Assembly (NCBI GenBank): GCA_023378865.1
Contig: JAMCSP010000019.1
Coordinates: 1 to 52,763 of the forward strand
Length of the DNA: 52,763 nucleotides
Source: Candidatus Parvarchaeota archaeon
Lineage (GTDB): Archaea > Nanobdellota > Nanobdellia > Parvarchaeales > Parvarchaeaceae
Reading direction: 5' to 3'
Part shown: positions 26,354-34,324 of the stretch, in pieces
Layout of the letters: every line of letters starts with the position of its first letter
Numbering within the stretch: position 1 is the stretch's first letter
Notes under the pieces: generated by a model
Databases searched by the model: none
The model's input: only the letters and a program-made list of their open reading frames with translations
What the model was told of the DNA's origin: nothing
Translations under genes and position numbers: made by a program

Positions 26354-28163
26354 AGAACAAAGTCCCCTCCTTGTATATTTTTAATGCTTCTTCTACGGCC
26401 TCATCGAAATAGCCGCGCTTCACAGTTAGAAAATTCTTTATGTAAGGATACAGTTCAGAGTTCCTGTCTATGTCTTTTCCAGATTCTCCAATAAAGTTCT
26501 TAAATTTATTTTCTGTTTTTATGAAGTCTTTGCCGGTAGACACCAGAAAATGCAGAAGATCCTCGAATTTCGTTTTGTAATTTACTATCCCTAGAGGAAC
26601 TTTTTTAAATTTAAATGCACTTATCTGGTTTTTCAATCCGTCTACATCAAAGTATCTGCCTGCTTCTGTAAGATATCCCTCTGTATCCTTAAATTCCTGT
26701 GATTGTTTTGCTGAAATCATTGAATCCACATATTCTGAGATAGCATTTGCGTAATCATTGAAATGCTCACCGAAATAAAATGAAAGCAACGCATAATCTA
26801 TCTCAAAATCCACATCGTTTGTTATAATTGAATCTATGTAGCCTTTTATTTTGTGGTATGCCTGCTCATCTATTTTTTCCTCATTTTTATAGATATAGCT
26901 TGCTATGTCAGAAAACAGAAGAGAATCTCTCGATTTATTTGAGGCGTAATTAAAATCAAGTATGCTGCTTATTGACCTTGACGATATACCAGAGGTCCAC
27001 CCGCTCTTATACTCATTAGAATTGTATATTATGCCATGTGCTGCATCCTTTATGTACCTGTTTTCTTCAAGGTCCTTCTTGGAAACGTAAGAGCTATAAT
27101 CCGGAAGCAGCTTACTTAGAAAATTCGACATAGACTGTGTCATCTTCTTTTCAAACTCTTTTAGATTCGAGGAATCGTAGTAATCAAGCAATTCCAAGAT
27201 GTTTTCTATTCTTTCATTGTCTCCGCTAATAATTTCCTCGCTGTCGATTCTAGACAGAACATTTAATTTAGCAAGATAATCCAAAAAATGTGGCACCATA
27301 TTCTTAACTGGTATTTTAGATTCCTCAGCAAGCTTTATTTCCTGGGAATACGAAAGATTACGCCTTACATTAACCTTTATTATTCTTTCAAGCAGCGGTC
27401 TCGACTCTCTTTTTTGTTCCTCATCCAGTTCCATAAAAGTCTCATTGCTGTGCATTATTATCAAACTATCGAGCGGAATCCTGTTTCCCATCGGATCAGA
27501 GAAATTATTGTCATAGATGTTGTTTAAAAGTTGGAAGACCTTTGGATTGATGCCTTCCAATCTGCTTTTATCTGCACTTATAGTTAAAATTGACCTGTTT
27601 GAATTTACTATCACACCCATAAAAGATGGAAGAAGAAAGCTGTCGCCAAACTCAACTATTGAGGACTGCGGAAAGACCCTGTCCAATTTTATTTTTTCAG
27701 GGCTTATTTTTCCATTTTCTATGATACTTTCTAGGTTGCGCTCACATTGATAGCAGATATCTGGCCTTTTGTGGTTAGTTACATTGTCTGAACCGTCCTT
27801 TTCTAGGTCTATTGGCAGTATGGACCTGTAAAGATTATAAGGATTTTCATTGTAATGGCATTTTGTACCGTTTATATTCAATGTGAACATTTCATTTGAC
27901 ATTGAATACTTTTTATATGCCCTTACGATGCTGTTTATGATTTCAGTCTTACCGCTACCGCTTGGGCCTATCAACAACAGTATAGGAGTATACCCCTGTC
28001 TTGAAATGAAAGAGGCCTGTTCCAAGGCGTTCATAAGGTTTTCCTTCACGTCTTTTATCCCGTATATGTCATTAAATGCATTTTCAGTGATTATGCTTTT
28101 CCTGACACGGTCTACAGTGCTTTCTTCCTTTTCAACCAGGCCTTCAAGGCCGACGCTACCCAT
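26343..28163 (-). CDS. PrkA-type AAA ATPase / putative serine kinase, second paralogue
   Basis: 606 residues. Walker A is GPSGSGKT (66-73), preceded by the IYGIKDVKENLM element of PrkA proteins. A PrkA-specific insert holds Cys/His residues (KCHY, then RPDICYQCERN), a possible zinc site. The FLLPSFMGV and SNRSILTISAD stretches correspond to pore loop and Walker B regions, although a classical DE Walker B is not obvious. SNETF fits sensor 1. The C-terminal half is helical and matches the PrkA C-terminal region only in general form. It starts 9 bp after the first paralogue. Whether it is a kinase, an unfoldase or both is unresolved in the family. Confidence 0.82.
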   Translation of the reverse strand: MGSVGLEGLVEKEESTVDRVRKSIITENAFNDIYGIKDVKENLMNALEQASFISRQGYTPILLLIGPSGSGKTEIINSIVRAYKKYSMSNEMFTLNINGTKCHYNENPYNLYRSILPIDLEKDGSDNVTNHKRPDICYQCERNLESIIENGKISPEKIKLDRVFPQSSIVEFGDSFLLPSFMGVIVNSNRSILTISADKSRLEGINPKVFQLLNNIYDNNFSDPMGNRIPLDSLIIMHSNETFMELDEEQKRESRPLLERIIKVNVRRNLSYSQEIKLAEESKIPVKNMVPHFLDYLAKLNVLSRIDSEEIISGDNERIENILELLDYYDSSNLKEFEKKMTQSMSNFLSKLLPDYSSYVSKKDLEENRYIKDAAHGIIYNSNEYKSGWTSGISSRSISSILDFNYASNKSRDSLLFSDIASYIYKNEEKIDEQAYHKIKGYIDSIITNDVDFEIDYALLSFYFGEHFNDYANAISEYVDSMISAKQSQEFKDTEGYLTEAGRYFDVDGLKNQISAFKFKKVPLGIVNYKTKFEDLLHFLVSTGKDFIKTENKFKNFIGESGKDIDRNSELYPYIKNFLTVKRGYFDEAVEEALKIYKEGTLFYDQ

Positions 28164-28172
28164 AAATCAGAC

Positions 28173-30383
28173 CTACTTAGTTATAAATAGATTATAGGCA
28201 ACACGTGCGCATTGATTACAATAACCAATGTCGATCAATTTGCTTATTATCCTGTCTTGGTCAAGTTCAGTAGCAGTTCCTGCAACGGATGCACTTAGTT
28301 TATCAACTATACCTGCAGTAAGCTGGGGATATCTCTCGATTATCGTAGGTGTAAGCATCTTTACAAGTTCATCTATGCTTTTTTTATTGTTGGTTACAGA
28401 AGCATCGTTTATTATACTGTATACGCTATCATGCATTACATCGCTTCTTAAGTTTGCCCTCTTTTCCAGGTCTGTAACGAAATCGTAGTCAATTGGCTGT
28501 ACAGTTCCAAACATCGGAACCCTTACCTTCTTGTCGTTTTCGCTGCCAGTCTTCTTTATGTAGTAAACGTTTATAACGTACTTATTTACAAGATCCTGTA
28601 CCTTTTCAGAGCCGTATTCAACCATAGATACATCATTTTTCATCATCCTCTTTATTTCGTCATATGCATCCTGTACTATTGTACTGCCTTCCCCTTTTTC
28701 TCTTGGCTGCACCCTTGCCTTTGTTTCCGGAGAAAGATCCTCTAGAGTATTAAGAAAGTCCTCTATATATCTTGTGTTGCTTTCAAGTATAGTTCCAAGA
28801 CACACCTTCTCTTTGAGTTCTTCCTTTGGTAAATAACCTGCTTCTACGCCCATCTTTCTGCTGAAATTCGCATAAGAAAGAAGCTTTGAAGGGGATTTTA
28901 CCATATCATCATATGGTATACCCAGCTTTACTCCTTCTTCCAGTTCTAAAATCGGCTTTTGCGTAGCTTCTCTTATTATATCTTCAAGAGACACCTTTAC
29001 CTCCGGCAGGAAAACTCCATTGTATATGTCAGCTTTTTGTTTAAGCGATATGTTCCCGGGATGAGATATACTTGCTTCTACCCATATCCTGGACAACATC
29101 CTAAGGAAATGAGGAGGATAGTGTATATTCAATTCCTTTGCAGCATGCTTATATATGTCGTCCAATGCCGTCTCAGCATCGGAAAGCTTTGTCATAGAGC
29201 GAAATACTATTATATTCGACCTACGCAGAAGGTAAGGCTTTATGCTGTCCGCTATCTTTTTATAGTCGTCCATGTTTGTGGTTCCTATCATTATTGCGTC
29301 AAACGATTCTTTAAAGGATGGAGAAACCTTTGTTCTGGTATCCTGTACAAAATCCAGAAGTGAATTTGCAAAGGATGAAGAACCTTTAAGTACTTCACTT
29401 ATGTATATTATATTTCCTCTTGGAGAAGGGGCCGACTGGCTGCCAAGTATACCAAAATCGTACGCTAAAACGTTTGAATTATCCCCTCCTAATTCATTCA
29501 GTATTCTGTAGAACATCCTTCCGCCGAATATTCCCTTATAATCCAGGTGCTGGTCATCTGCTGCAACAACCGGCTCCGATATGTGAATAATATCATCTTC
29601 GCTTGCAAGTTCCACGCTCACAAGTTTTTCGATAATATTCTGTATTTTCTCGTGATCCGGTTTATTGTCTTTCAAGACAAACTGGCTTAAAGAATCAACA
29701 AGCGTTGTTTTTATTTTGCTGAGAGTAGAGCTAACCGCCCCTCTTTTGTTTATAGTAGGAACAGTCCAGTATTCACTATCCGGTTTATCCATGCTTTCTA
29801 CAAGTTCTTCTATCTTTGTCTTTTTAGAAGAACCAGGTCTTTTCTGCAACAAGTAAATTTCATCCTGTATGTTTTCACCAAGGGTCAATTTTCTTTTTCC
29901 TTTAGAACCTAATTGAGAATGAACATCCTGCAAAAACCTGCGCTTATGCTCTTCCGTCAGCTCATTTAATGCAGGATTGTTTTCAAGGGAATCTAAGTCT
30001 AATTTCAAAACATATTGTGCCCCTCTGCCTTCAGAATAAACCCTTAAAGTCTCTGCTAAAGTATTAAGGAACTCGCTTTTACCAGCACCGGGTGGAGAGA
30101 TTATTACGGTAAGCTTGTTTTTCATGTCACTATTTCTTGCTGCTCTCTTAAGAAATGAAACGAACTCATCAGCAAAGTCGCTGGAATCGTATCTGGTCTT
30201 TATGTTTCTTTGATCGTTAGGTTGCTTTACAAGGAACTGCCATTTACCATCTTTTTTACCATATGACTCTATTGCCGCCAATGCTCTTTGATTTGCATTA
30301 TAGAATAGTTCAGGCCTGTCTTTACCGAACTCTAAAAATTCATCTAAACTCATTTTCTGTTTAAACGACGTCTTTTCTCCCAT
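28173..30383 (-). CDS. prkA: PrkA-type AAA ATPase / putative serine kinase, first paralogue
   Basis: First gene of the operon, 736 residues from the ATG at 30383. Walker A is SPPGAGKS (residues 96-103). FGGRMFYRIL followed by ISEVLKGS matches the Walker B/pore region of PrkA (YeaG), and GTTNMDD is sensor 1. The SYGKKDG... and CNQC near the C-terminus (Cys pair) are notable. A TTG at 30440 would add 19 residues, but the ATG at 30383 has GGGGGTTGAG just upstream and a TATATATA box before that, so I prefer it. In haloarchaea and bacteria PrkA, YeaH and SpoVR genes travel together, so this is very probably one functional unit. Confidence 0.85.
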   Translation of the reverse strand: MGEKTSFKQKMSLDEFLEFGKDRPELFYNANQRALAAIESYGKKDGKWQFLVKQPNDQRNIKTRYDSSDFADEFVSFLKRAARNSDMKNKLTVIISPPGAGKSEFLNTLAETLRVYSEGRGAQYVLKLDLDSLENNPALNELTEEHKRRFLQDVHSQLGSKGKRKLTLGENIQDEIYLLQKRPGSSKKTKIEELVESMDKPDSEYWTVPTINKRGAVSSTLSKIKTTLVDSLSQFVLKDNKPDHEKIQNIIEKLVSVELASEDDIIHISEPVVAADDQHLDYKGIFGGRMFYRILNELGGDNSNVLAYDFGILGSQSAPSPRGNIIYISEVLKGSSSFANSLLDFVQDTRTKVSPSFKESFDAIMIGTTNMDDYKKIADSIKPYLLRRSNIIVFRSMTKLSDAETALDDIYKHAAKELNIHYPPHFLRMLSRIWVEASISHPGNISLKQKADIYNGVFLPEVKVSLEDIIREATQKPILELEEGVKLGIPYDDMVKSPSKLLSYANFSRKMGVEAGYLPKEELKEKVCLGTILESNTRYIEDFLNTLEDLSPETKARVQPREKGEGSTIVQDAYDEIKRMMKNDVSMVEYGSEKVQDLVNKYVINVYYIKKTGSENDKKVRVPMFGTVQPIDYDFVTDLEKRANLRSDVMHDSVYSIINDASVTNNKKSIDELVKMLTPTIIERYPQLTAGIVDKLSASVAGTATELDQDRIISKLIDIGYCNQCARVAYNLFITK

Positions 30384-30616
30384 ATTACTCAACCCCCAGT
30401 ATATATAGGAAGGTATATCCTTTATATACTTTTTCTTCAAAAAATTCTAAATTTTCACTTAGATTTTTAATAAAATTTACAAATTTTACGCTAAAGTACC
30501 GCATAAAACCGCTGTTTTTTACTTTTACCATATCCATTTTTCACCTTCGATTTTTATAAGATTATATGATAGTAACCATGTGGAAATTAAATAAAAAAAT
30601 TAGATTTTAATCGCCG

Positions 30617-30656
30617 GCCCAAACAAAATCTGAGAATCATCAGAAATTATTTGGGC
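30617..30656. other. Hairpin in the 413-bp gap upstream of the PrkA operon
   Basis: The gap 30384-30796 holds no convincing gene. Within it GCCCAAA (30617-30623) pairs with TTTGGGC (30650-30656), and inside them CTGA (30630-30633) pairs with TCAG (30640-30643), separated by a symmetric internal loop of six bases per side. It lies downstream of hisS and about 230 bp before the prkA start, so it could be the hisS 3' end, a 5' leader structure or a small RNA. CTGA and a TGATGA-like string on the minus strand recall C/D boxes, but box spacing does not fit. Confidence 0.3.
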
Positions 30657-30796
30657 AAATCAGTTTGTCTTAATTGAATATGAAGAAAAATTGCAGTGCC
30701 ATGAGTATACTGAAACAACCAAAAAACTTTCAGCGGAAGCACCACTTTGCATTTAGTTATATTAAAAACAATTATATTTAAATCTATCGTTCTGTA

Positions 30797-32032
30797 TCAA
30801 AGCAGCTTTTTTACTTCATCGGCTATTGAATCTGCATTAAATTTCATTTCTCTTTTGCTTTCAAGGTCTCTAACAGTAACAAGATTATCTTGTAAGTCCT
30901 TTTTTCCTACTATCACTGCGTATTTAATCTTTTTAGAATTGCAGTAATCAAGGCCTTTTGAAAGGGAAACACTATCTAGAAGGATATCGGTTGTTATCCC
31001 TGCTCTTCTTAATGCTGCTGCTATTTCCCTTGCCTTCTCCATATTATCTACATTGAGAACACATGCTCTCTTGTAGAACTCATTTTTGTAATTTGCTACC
31101 AAAACCTCCATTATTACGTCAAATCCTATAGATCCTCCGACTATTGCAAAGTCTGCATCAAATTTGCTGCTTATCTTGTCATACCTGCCTCCGCCTGCAA
31201 GTACAACTCCCTTTAACTGCCCTTCTGTAAATTCGAACTCAAATATACTGCCGTCATAGTAATCCTGGCCTCTTACCAAAGACCTGTCAAAGTAAACTCC
31301 TTCTACGCCATAGCTTTTCTTCAGGTCTTTTATTAAGTATTCTACATCCTCTATGCCTTCAAGCTTGTCAATTTCTTTGCCATTCAGGTAATCTCTTACC
31401 TTTTCTGCTTTTTCTGAACCAATTAAATTACTTACATTCTTTGTAACCTCCTCTATTCCAATTTTATTCATCTTATCAATCTCCCTTAAAACCTGAACAA
31501 TTTTTTCCGTCTCTACCTGAAGAGTTTCCATTAAGGAGGTTAGGATTTTTCTATTGCTCAAATTTATCTTATAACCGCTTATGCCTAATCTCTTAAGAGC
31601 AAAGTCTATGCATGCTATGACCTCAGAATCGTACATTATGTTTGAAGAGCCGAAAACATCTATATCTGCCTGGATAAACTCCCTCCATCTGCCTTTCTTT
31701 GTGTCTTCGTATCTCCATACATTTCCTATGCTATATGCTTTGAGTGGAAAAACAAGCGATTTGTTTCCTGATACTACCCTTAACTTTGAAATTGTATGCT
31801 CAGGCCGCAGAGCAAGTTTTTCTCCTTTTTTGTCCTCAAAGGAATACAACTGTGACTCTATCTCCGGACCAGACTTGTTTGTAAACAATGACAGGTATTC
31901 AAAGGAAGGTGTTTCCACAGGCTCGAAGCCGAAAAGCTCATATGTTTTTCTTATGGTTTCCAGGGCCTGCTGCCTGAGGAATGCCTCTGCGCCTATAAAA
32001 TCCCTGACTCCTTTAACTTTCTCTGCTGTCAT
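30797..32032 (-). CDS. hisS: Histidyl-tRNA synthetase
   Basis: Class II aminoacyl-tRNA synthetase. Motif 1 lies in the ETPSFEY region, motif 2 is RPEHT ... VWRYEDTKKGRWREFIQ, and the His-specific motifs VRGQDYYDGSIFEF and AGGGRYD are present. Motif 3 is GGSIGFD. The C-terminal anticodon-binding domain (from about residue 322, RACVLNVDN) is complete. Length of 411 residues is normal. Start ATG 32032. It lies on the same strand as the upstream frameshifted gene, with a hairpin (32069-32086) between them. Confidence 0.95.
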   Translation of the reverse strand: MTAEKVKGVRDFIGAEAFLRQQALETIRKTYELFGFEPVETPSFEYLSLFTNKSGPEIESQLYSFEDKKGEKLALRPEHTISKLRVVSGNKSLVFPLKAYSIGNVWRYEDTKKGRWREFIQADIDVFGSSNIMYDSEVIACIDFALKRLGISGYKINLSNRKILTSLMETLQVETEKIVQVLREIDKMNKIGIEEVTKNVSNLIGSEKAEKVRDYLNGKEIDKLEGIEDVEYLIKDLKKSYGVEGVYFDRSLVRGQDYYDGSIFEFEFTEGQLKGVVLAGGGRYDKISSKFDADFAIVGGSIGFDVIMEVLVANYKNEFYKRACVLNVDNMEKAREIAAALRRAGITTDILLDSVSLSKGLDYCNSKKIKYAVIVGKKDLQDNLVTVRDLESKREMKFNADSIADEVKKLL

Positions 32033-32068
32033 TAATATACTAAGAAATCAGACATTTAAAAACATAAA

Positions 32069-32086
32069 GGCCATTTTTAAATGGCC
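32069..32086 (-). terminator. Perfect hairpin between the frameshifted gene and hisS
   Basis: GGCCATTT-TT-AAATGGCC forms a perfect 8-bp stem with a 2-base formal loop. It begins 11 bp after the stop of the minus-strand gene at 32097-32493 and ends 37 bp before the hisS start. It is likely to end the upstream transcript, or it sits in the hisS promoter region. Confidence 0.45.
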
Positions 32087-32096
32087 AAAATAAAAT

Positions 32097-32493
32097 TTAC
32101 TCTTTTTCTTTCTGTGCTTTCCCAAGTTTTGACTGTTTCCTAGACCTGTAGAAAAGGTACGCTGAAGCAGCTATAGCGACTGAACCTACCCCAAAAAGTT
32201 ATTGTGGCATCGGTCTGATAAGGTGCTGCTTTCGTAAGGAGATAGCCAAAATCCTTGTTAAATGCAGTGTTGAATGCATCTTTAAAGGAATTATACGTTG
32301 GGTAGAAATGCCTTAGAGCACTGCTTGGATTATCCTTCCAATCAGTGTAAAGTCTCCTCCAATCAACATTATACAGGGTATTATATTGATTATAGTAACT
32401 CTCAGCTTTGGCTTCTTCAACCCCGCCTGCTGAAAGTAGCCCCACACCTGCACCACCACTGATCAATGCAGAAAGTTTTTGTTTTATTCCCAT
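32097..32493 (-). pseudogene. Secreted, C-terminally anchored small protein interrupted by a +1 frameshift
   Basis: The first frame (32140-32493, 117 residues) opens with a signal peptide (basic MGIKQK, hydrophobic SALISGGAGVGLLSAGG, likely cleavage after EEAKA) behind an excellent AGGAGG site. It ends abruptly in a Cys/Phe-rich tail that looks wrong. At 32189-32197 there is a TTTTTGGGG run (minus strand). Reading one base further on gives GVGSVAIAASAYLFYRSRKQ and a Lys-rich end with a stop at 32097, a perfect membrane anchor with basic stop-transfer. The whole protein would be about 131 residues, exported and anchored. Either one T is extra (mutation or homopolymer error) or a programmed +1 shift occurs. 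The middle is Tyr/Trp/Asn-rich and not recognised. Confidence 0.6.
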
Positions 32494-32563
32494 AGTACCT
32501 CCTGGTTTTTTATTACTTTCAAATGATTTATACTAATATAAATACTTTAACTTTCTTAAAAAA

Positions 32564-33271
32564 TCAACTTCCGACTATTTTCATGTATGCTTTCTCAAGA
32601 TCCTTATATTTTTTCTGCAGGTTTTTGACAGTATCCTGTTTCATTATTTTCCCATTGTTTATGAATATTATCTCATCGCATACTTCCTTTATTTCCTGTA
32701 TTACATGTGAGCTTATCAGTATTAAACGATCCTTTTTCATAGATAAGATGAGTTTCTTGAACTTCATTCTTTCAGCAGGATCCAAACCACTTGTAGGCTC
32801 ATCTAACAACAGTATATCAGGCTCTGATATAAGAGCCGCTACCAGAGATACTCTCTGCCTCTGGCCCTTTGACAGCCTTCCTGTTCTCAAATTCAAAGGC
32901 GGGAGCTCAAGCAATTTACCGTATTTATTTATCTGCTTATCGGCATCATCCTTAGAAAGACCATTGAATTCTGCCGACATATGTAATGCCTCCGCTATTG
33001 TCTGCGTTCTGTCAGGTTCGGGAGATTCTATTACAGCGCCTATGCCCAAAAGCACACTCTTTAGGTCTTTTCCAACATCGAAACCATTTACAAAAACAGA
33101 ACCTGAGGTTGGCTTAAGCAGGCCCGCAAGTATCTTAAATGTGGTTGTTTTCCCTGCACCATTTGGACCTAAGTAACCGATAACGCCTTTGCCTTTGTGT
33201 GAAAATGAGATATTATCCAATGCTACCTTATCCCCGTATCTTTTTGTAAGGTTCTTTACATCTATGTCCAT
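32564..33271 (-). CDS. ABC transporter ATP-binding protein (ABC-2 exporter)
   Basis: 235-residue ATPase subunit. Walker A is GPNGAGKTTT, the signature is LSKGQRQRV, Walker B is ILLLDEPTSGLDP, and the switch His lies in ISSHV. These are the features of the ABC-2 (CcmA/NatA-like) subfamily that exports lipids, glycans, drugs or sodium. Its ATG shares one base with the stop of the permease gene, so the two form a coupled pair. Substrate cannot be told from sequence. Confidence 0.92.
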   Translation of the reverse strand: MDIDVKNLTKRYGDKVALDNISFSHKGKGVIGYLGPNGAGKTTTFKILAGLLKPTSGSVFVNGFDVGKDLKSVLLGIGAVIESPEPDRTQTIAEALHMSAEFNGLSKDDADKQINKYGKLLELPPLNLRTGRLSKGQRQRVSLVAALISEPDILLLDEPTSGLDPAERMKFKKLILSMKKDRLILISSHVIQEIKEVCDEIIFINNGKIMKQDTVKNLQKKYKDLEKAYMKIVGS

Positions 33272-34125
33272 TATCCTTTCACCTCCTTATATTTGTACAT
33301 GAATATGCTCGCTATAAAGAATATGACTATGTATCCAAGCATTATTTCTATGCCTTCCAAAGTATAAGGTTCATACTGTGTTATGGTAAAGTCTGCCCCT
33401 CTTGTAGGAACTTTTATCTGTGAAAAGTGTACAAAATGCGTTGAAAAGACGGTATAGACTACCTGCCCGCCGTAATTCACAAGGAACCATGGCTCTACTG
33501 ACAAAAAGCTCTGAAGAACGCTTGAAGCTATAGGCAAAACAACAATTAAAAGGATTACGACTGCTACTGTACTAGTTTGAGGATTGTTAAACAAGGAACT
33601 AAGGAAAAACGCAAAAGACAGTATGGAAAGCACGAAAAGCGCAACTAAACCAATGGAAGAAGCGAAAACCGACGGCAAGGTAGAAAAGAAATAAAATGAA
33701 GCTATGGCTGCGAAAAGATAGTATATCATGATTATCGAAAAAGACGCTAATAATGCTGCTAAATACCTGCCGATTAATATAGAGCTCCTCCTTGCGGGCT
33801 GTACTAGTATATAGTAACTATAATTTGATGCAAAATCCGTTGAGATAGCATTGCCCCCAAAAAATGCAGCCACTATTACAACTACATAAGTAATGTTCTG
33901 CATGAAACTGTAAAGATAGTTTGATGCGTTGTTGTACTCTGCATTTATTGCGTTTATTCCAAAATGTGCCTCTACTGCAAATACTGCTATGGATATCAAT
34001 GCAACAAGTATAGCGAGCGCGAGAAACCTTTTGGTTCTAAGATATGATTTTAATTGGTATTTAAATGAAACCGCTATCTCCGATATACGCCCTATGTCCC
34101 TAGAATGAACACTAGAATTAGCCAT
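33271..34125 (-). CDS. ABC-2 type transporter permease
   Basis: A 284-residue membrane protein with six predicted helices: one near 36-52, then four between about 95 and 200, and one near 258-278. A large extracellular loop lies between the last two (about residues 205-255). The N-terminal cytoplasmic stretch is basic (YQLKSYLRTKRF). This is the ABC-2 exporter permease layout. It overlaps the ATPase gene start by one base, so the two make one transporter. Upstream lies tRNA-Asp on the same strand. Confidence 0.85.
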   Translation of the reverse strand: MANSSVHSRDIGRISEIAVSFKYQLKSYLRTKRFLALAILVALISIAVFAVEAHFGINAINAEYNNASNYLYSFMQNITYVVVIVAAFFGGNAISTDFASNYSYYILVQPARRSSILIGRYLAALLASFSIIMIYYLFAAIASFYFFSTLPSVFASSIGLVALFVLSILSFAFFLSSLFNNPQTSTVAVVILLIVVLPIASSVLQSFLSVEPWFLVNYGGQVVYTVFSTHFVHFSQIKVPTRGADFTITQYEPYTLEGIEIMLGYIVIFFIASIFMYKYKEVKG

Positions 34126-34184
34126 TACTTATAATATGCTTATATTAATATAAGTCTTTACATCAGTTCAAAAAAAATCAGAAG

Positions 34185-34257
34185 CGCCCCGAGCGGGATT
34201 CGGACCCGCGTCAATGCCGTGACAGGGCACTATCCTAGACCACTAGACTATCGGGGC
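34185..34257 (-). tRNA. tRNA-Asp (GTC)
   Basis: 73-nt cloverleaf: acceptor GCCCCGA/TCGGGGC, anticodon stem GTGCC/GGCAT (one G-T pair) around loop CTGTCAC giving anticodon GTC, T-arm GCGGG-TCCGAAT-CCCGC, discriminator G. No intron and no encoded CCA. Confidence 0.96.
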
Positions 34258-34324
34258 TTGTATTCTTTAAAAAATCAGCTACAACTATTTAAAGTTTTAT
34301 TCGTTTCTAATATTTCTTTTAAGA

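Noticed and set aside
30384-30440. TTG start adding 19 residues to the first PrkA protein
   Set aside because: The extension overlaps a TATATATA box; the ATG at 30383 has a good ribosome site.
30620-30680. Box C/D sRNA
   Set aside because: CTGA and TGATGA-like strings occur, but box order and the usual guide spacing of about 12 bases do not fit.
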